From: Flavobacterium sp.
GTDB taxonomy: Bacteria > Bacteroidota > Bacteroidia > Flavobacteriales > Flavobacteriaceae
NCBI GenBank assembly: GCA_024709705.1
Contig: JANJWE010000180.1
Span: forward strand, 1 to 15,054
DNA: 15,054 nt
Reading direction: 5' to 3'
Every line of letters starts with the position of its first letter. Position 1 is the stretch's first letter. The position numbers and the translations under genes were made by a program. Below, in pieces: positions 13,737-15,054 of this stretch. A model generated the notes under the pieces. That model worked only from the letters and a program-made list of their open reading frames with translations, had not been told where the DNA came from and searched no databases.

Positions 13737-15054
13737 TTAATTCTTCCTAACTCTTTTTAAAGATAATAAATTTAAAGGATTAATCCCCAAACCTTCCACG
13801 TTTTTTCTGGTAAACCTTGCTACTTTATCATAAAACAACGGAATCACGGGAGCTTCTTCAATGATGATTTGATCCATTTGTTGATACAATTCAAATCGTT
13901 TGGCATCATCGGTTTCTTGGAATGTTTTTTCATATAACGCATCAAATTTTGCATTTGAAAAATGGGTGTAATTCGGGCCATTTGGAGCAAAATTTTTACT
14001 GTAAAAAAGCGATAAATAATTCTCCGCATCCGGATAATCGGCAATCCAACTCGCTCTGAAAAAAGTAACTTTTCCGGTTGCAATCGCTTGGCGTAATGTC
14101 GAGGGCGGATTCACATCAATTTCAACATCCAAACCAATTTTTTGCCATTCGCGTTGTAAAAATTCGCCAATATCAATGTAAGTTGCATTCGTACTCAAAA
14201 CGATTTTTGGTTTTTTAATTCCGGTTTCTTTGACAAATTCGGCTACCAATGCTTTGGCTTTTTCCGGTTCAAAATCATATCCTTTTTGGTTGTTAAAACT
14301 CGGCATTCCGCTCGGAATGATTCCACTTGTGGCCGGAATTCCCATATTATTTCGCAAATAGGTAATCATCTTCGCTCTGTCAAAACCATAATTTAAGGCT
14401 TGACGAATGCGTTTGTCTAAAATCGTTTTATCCGAACCATCCATTCTGAAACCTAGATATTCCGTGTTGAGGTACGAACCGCTAATTAAATTCACATCTT
14501 CTTTATATTTCGGTTGCAATTCTCCTTTTCGCGTAAGAATTTCATCTTTATACGACGGATCTAAACCGGAAACAAAGTCAATTTTTCCTTGAATAAATTC
14601 CAAAAAGCCACTTTGTTTATCGGGTAAAAAAGTAATGGCAACAGCCTCTAAATAAGGTAATTGCTTTCCCTTTTCATCTTTTTCAAAGTAAATCGGATTT
14701 CTTCGCAAAACCAATTTTACATTTTCTTCCCAAAATTTGAATTGAAACGGTCCGGTACCGATAGGTTGGGTTCTAAAATCGTAATTCGGACTTTCAATAA
14801 TTTCTTTGGGAACAACCGAAGCATATTTCATCGATAACAATCCCAAAAATGCCGGGAATGATTTTGTTAATTTTATTTCAAAAATAGAATCGTTGATGGC
14901 TTGAAAATTTTCTACATTTTGCAAAATCCATCCTCCGGGTGAAGCGATTTTTTCGTCTTTTAAACGATTCAAACTGTATTCAAAATCACTGGCTTTCACG
15001 GTTCGGGTAGAGTCTTTTCCAAACACTTGATGCTTGTGAAAATACACATCTTTG
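13737..15054 (-). CDS. ABC transporter substrate-binding protein, family 5 (oligopeptide/dipeptide type), N-terminus outside window
   Basis: The frame is open to the window edge, so about the first 100 residues, including the expected lipoprotein signal, are missing. The GTG at 15047 is internal: the two codons before it encode KD, and the sequence KDVYFHKHQVFGKD continues the family. The order is typical for SBP_bac_5: KASDFEYSLNRLKDEK, then TQPIGTGPFQFKFWEENVKL, LDKRIRQALNYGFDRAKMI and SGIIPSGMP. The C-terminal part contains FFRASWIADYPDAENYLSLF and ends IEEAPVIPLFY. Such proteins bind peptides or other ligands in the periplasm for OppBCDF/DppBCDF-type importers. No permease or ATPase gene is in the window, and the ligand cannot be read from the sequence. 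The stop codon is at 13739-13737. Confidence 0.92.
   Translation of the reverse strand, partial: KDVYFHKHQVFGKDSTRTVKASDFEYSLNRLKDEKIASPGGWILQNVENFQAINDSIFEIKLTKSFPAFLGLLSMKYASVVPKEIIESPNYDFRTQPIGTGPFQFKFWEENVKLVLRRNPIYFEKDEKGKQLPYLEAVAITFLPDKQSGFLEFIQGKIDFVSGLDPSYKDEILTRKGELQPKYKEDVNLISGSYLNTEYLGFRMDGSDKTILDKRIRQALNYGFDRAKMITYLRNNMGIPATSGIIPSGMPSFNNQKGYDFEPEKAKALVAEFVKETGIKKPKIVLSTNATYIDIGEFLQREWQKIGLDVEIDVNPPSTLRQAIATGKVTFFRASWIADYPDAENYLSLFYSKNFAPNGPNYTHFSNAKFDALYEKTFQETDDAKRFELYQQMDQIIIEEAPVIPLFYDKVARFTRKNVEGLGINPLNLLSLKRVRKN

Noticed and set aside
1..15054. Search for a novel defence or mobile-element cluster
   Set aside because: Every large gene belongs to a recognisable housekeeping or transport family; no transposase, integrase, toxin-antitoxin pair, nuclease island or composition break was seen.

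Overview
The window looks like a chromosomal segment of a Flavobacterium-like member of the Bacteroidetes. It is AT-rich, promoters match the TAnnTTTG -7 consensus, and leaders are A-rich without clear Shine-Dalgarno sequences. One protein carries a type IX secretion (T9SS) C-terminal sorting domain, and another is a lipoprotein with an acidic stretch after the lipid cysteine. The GlmU-like protein is of the Bacteroidetes 'alternative' kind. There is no phage, transposase, CRISPR array, tRNA or rRNA. Most of the content is housekeeping, plus one nutrient-uptake locus.

Layout. (1) 1-1179 (+): 3' part of an S41 (C-terminal-processing-like) peptidase, convergent with (2) 1211-3139 (-), a TonB-dependent receptor. 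A bidirectional hairpin terminator lies between them. The receptor's leader (about 3231-3455, minus strand) is a clear cobalamin riboswitch, so the receptor is called BtuB-like. (3) 3500-3660 holds an imperfect palindromic intergenic element. (4) 3671-3784 (-) is a 37-residue single-pass membrane peptide gene, divergent from (5) an ABC importer operon at 3872-6916 (+): lipoprotein binding protein, FecCD permease, ATPase. With the riboswitch-controlled receptor next to it, this is most simply a vitamin B12 uptake locus: receptor across the outer membrane, BtuF/C/D across the inner membrane. Only the receptor has a recognisable riboswitch; the importer has its own promoter. (6) 6998-7234 (+) is a two-helix membrane protein of unknown function whose start codon abuts an 11-bp hairpin. 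(7) 7312-8676 (+) is RmuC. (8) 8797-11961 (+) is a tightly spaced pair: a diheme cytochrome c lipoprotein and a T9SS-exported seven-repeat FG-GAP/ASPIC protein, probably both outside the inner membrane and possibly partners. (9) After a terminator that abuts the next promoter, 12037-13212 (+) is a GlmU-like protein. (10) 13213-13736 has a 100-residue membrane-anchored protein gene (-) flanked by two inverted copies of a palindromic repeat. (11) 13737-15054 (-) is a family 5 (oligopeptide-type) substrate-binding protein whose N-terminus lies outside the window.

I see no undescribed multi-gene system. The items most worth a second look are the small gene at 3671-3784, the start-codon hairpin at 6964-6996, the octamer tandem repeat inside the importer operon, the paired palindromic repeats, and the cytochrome/propeller gene pair.
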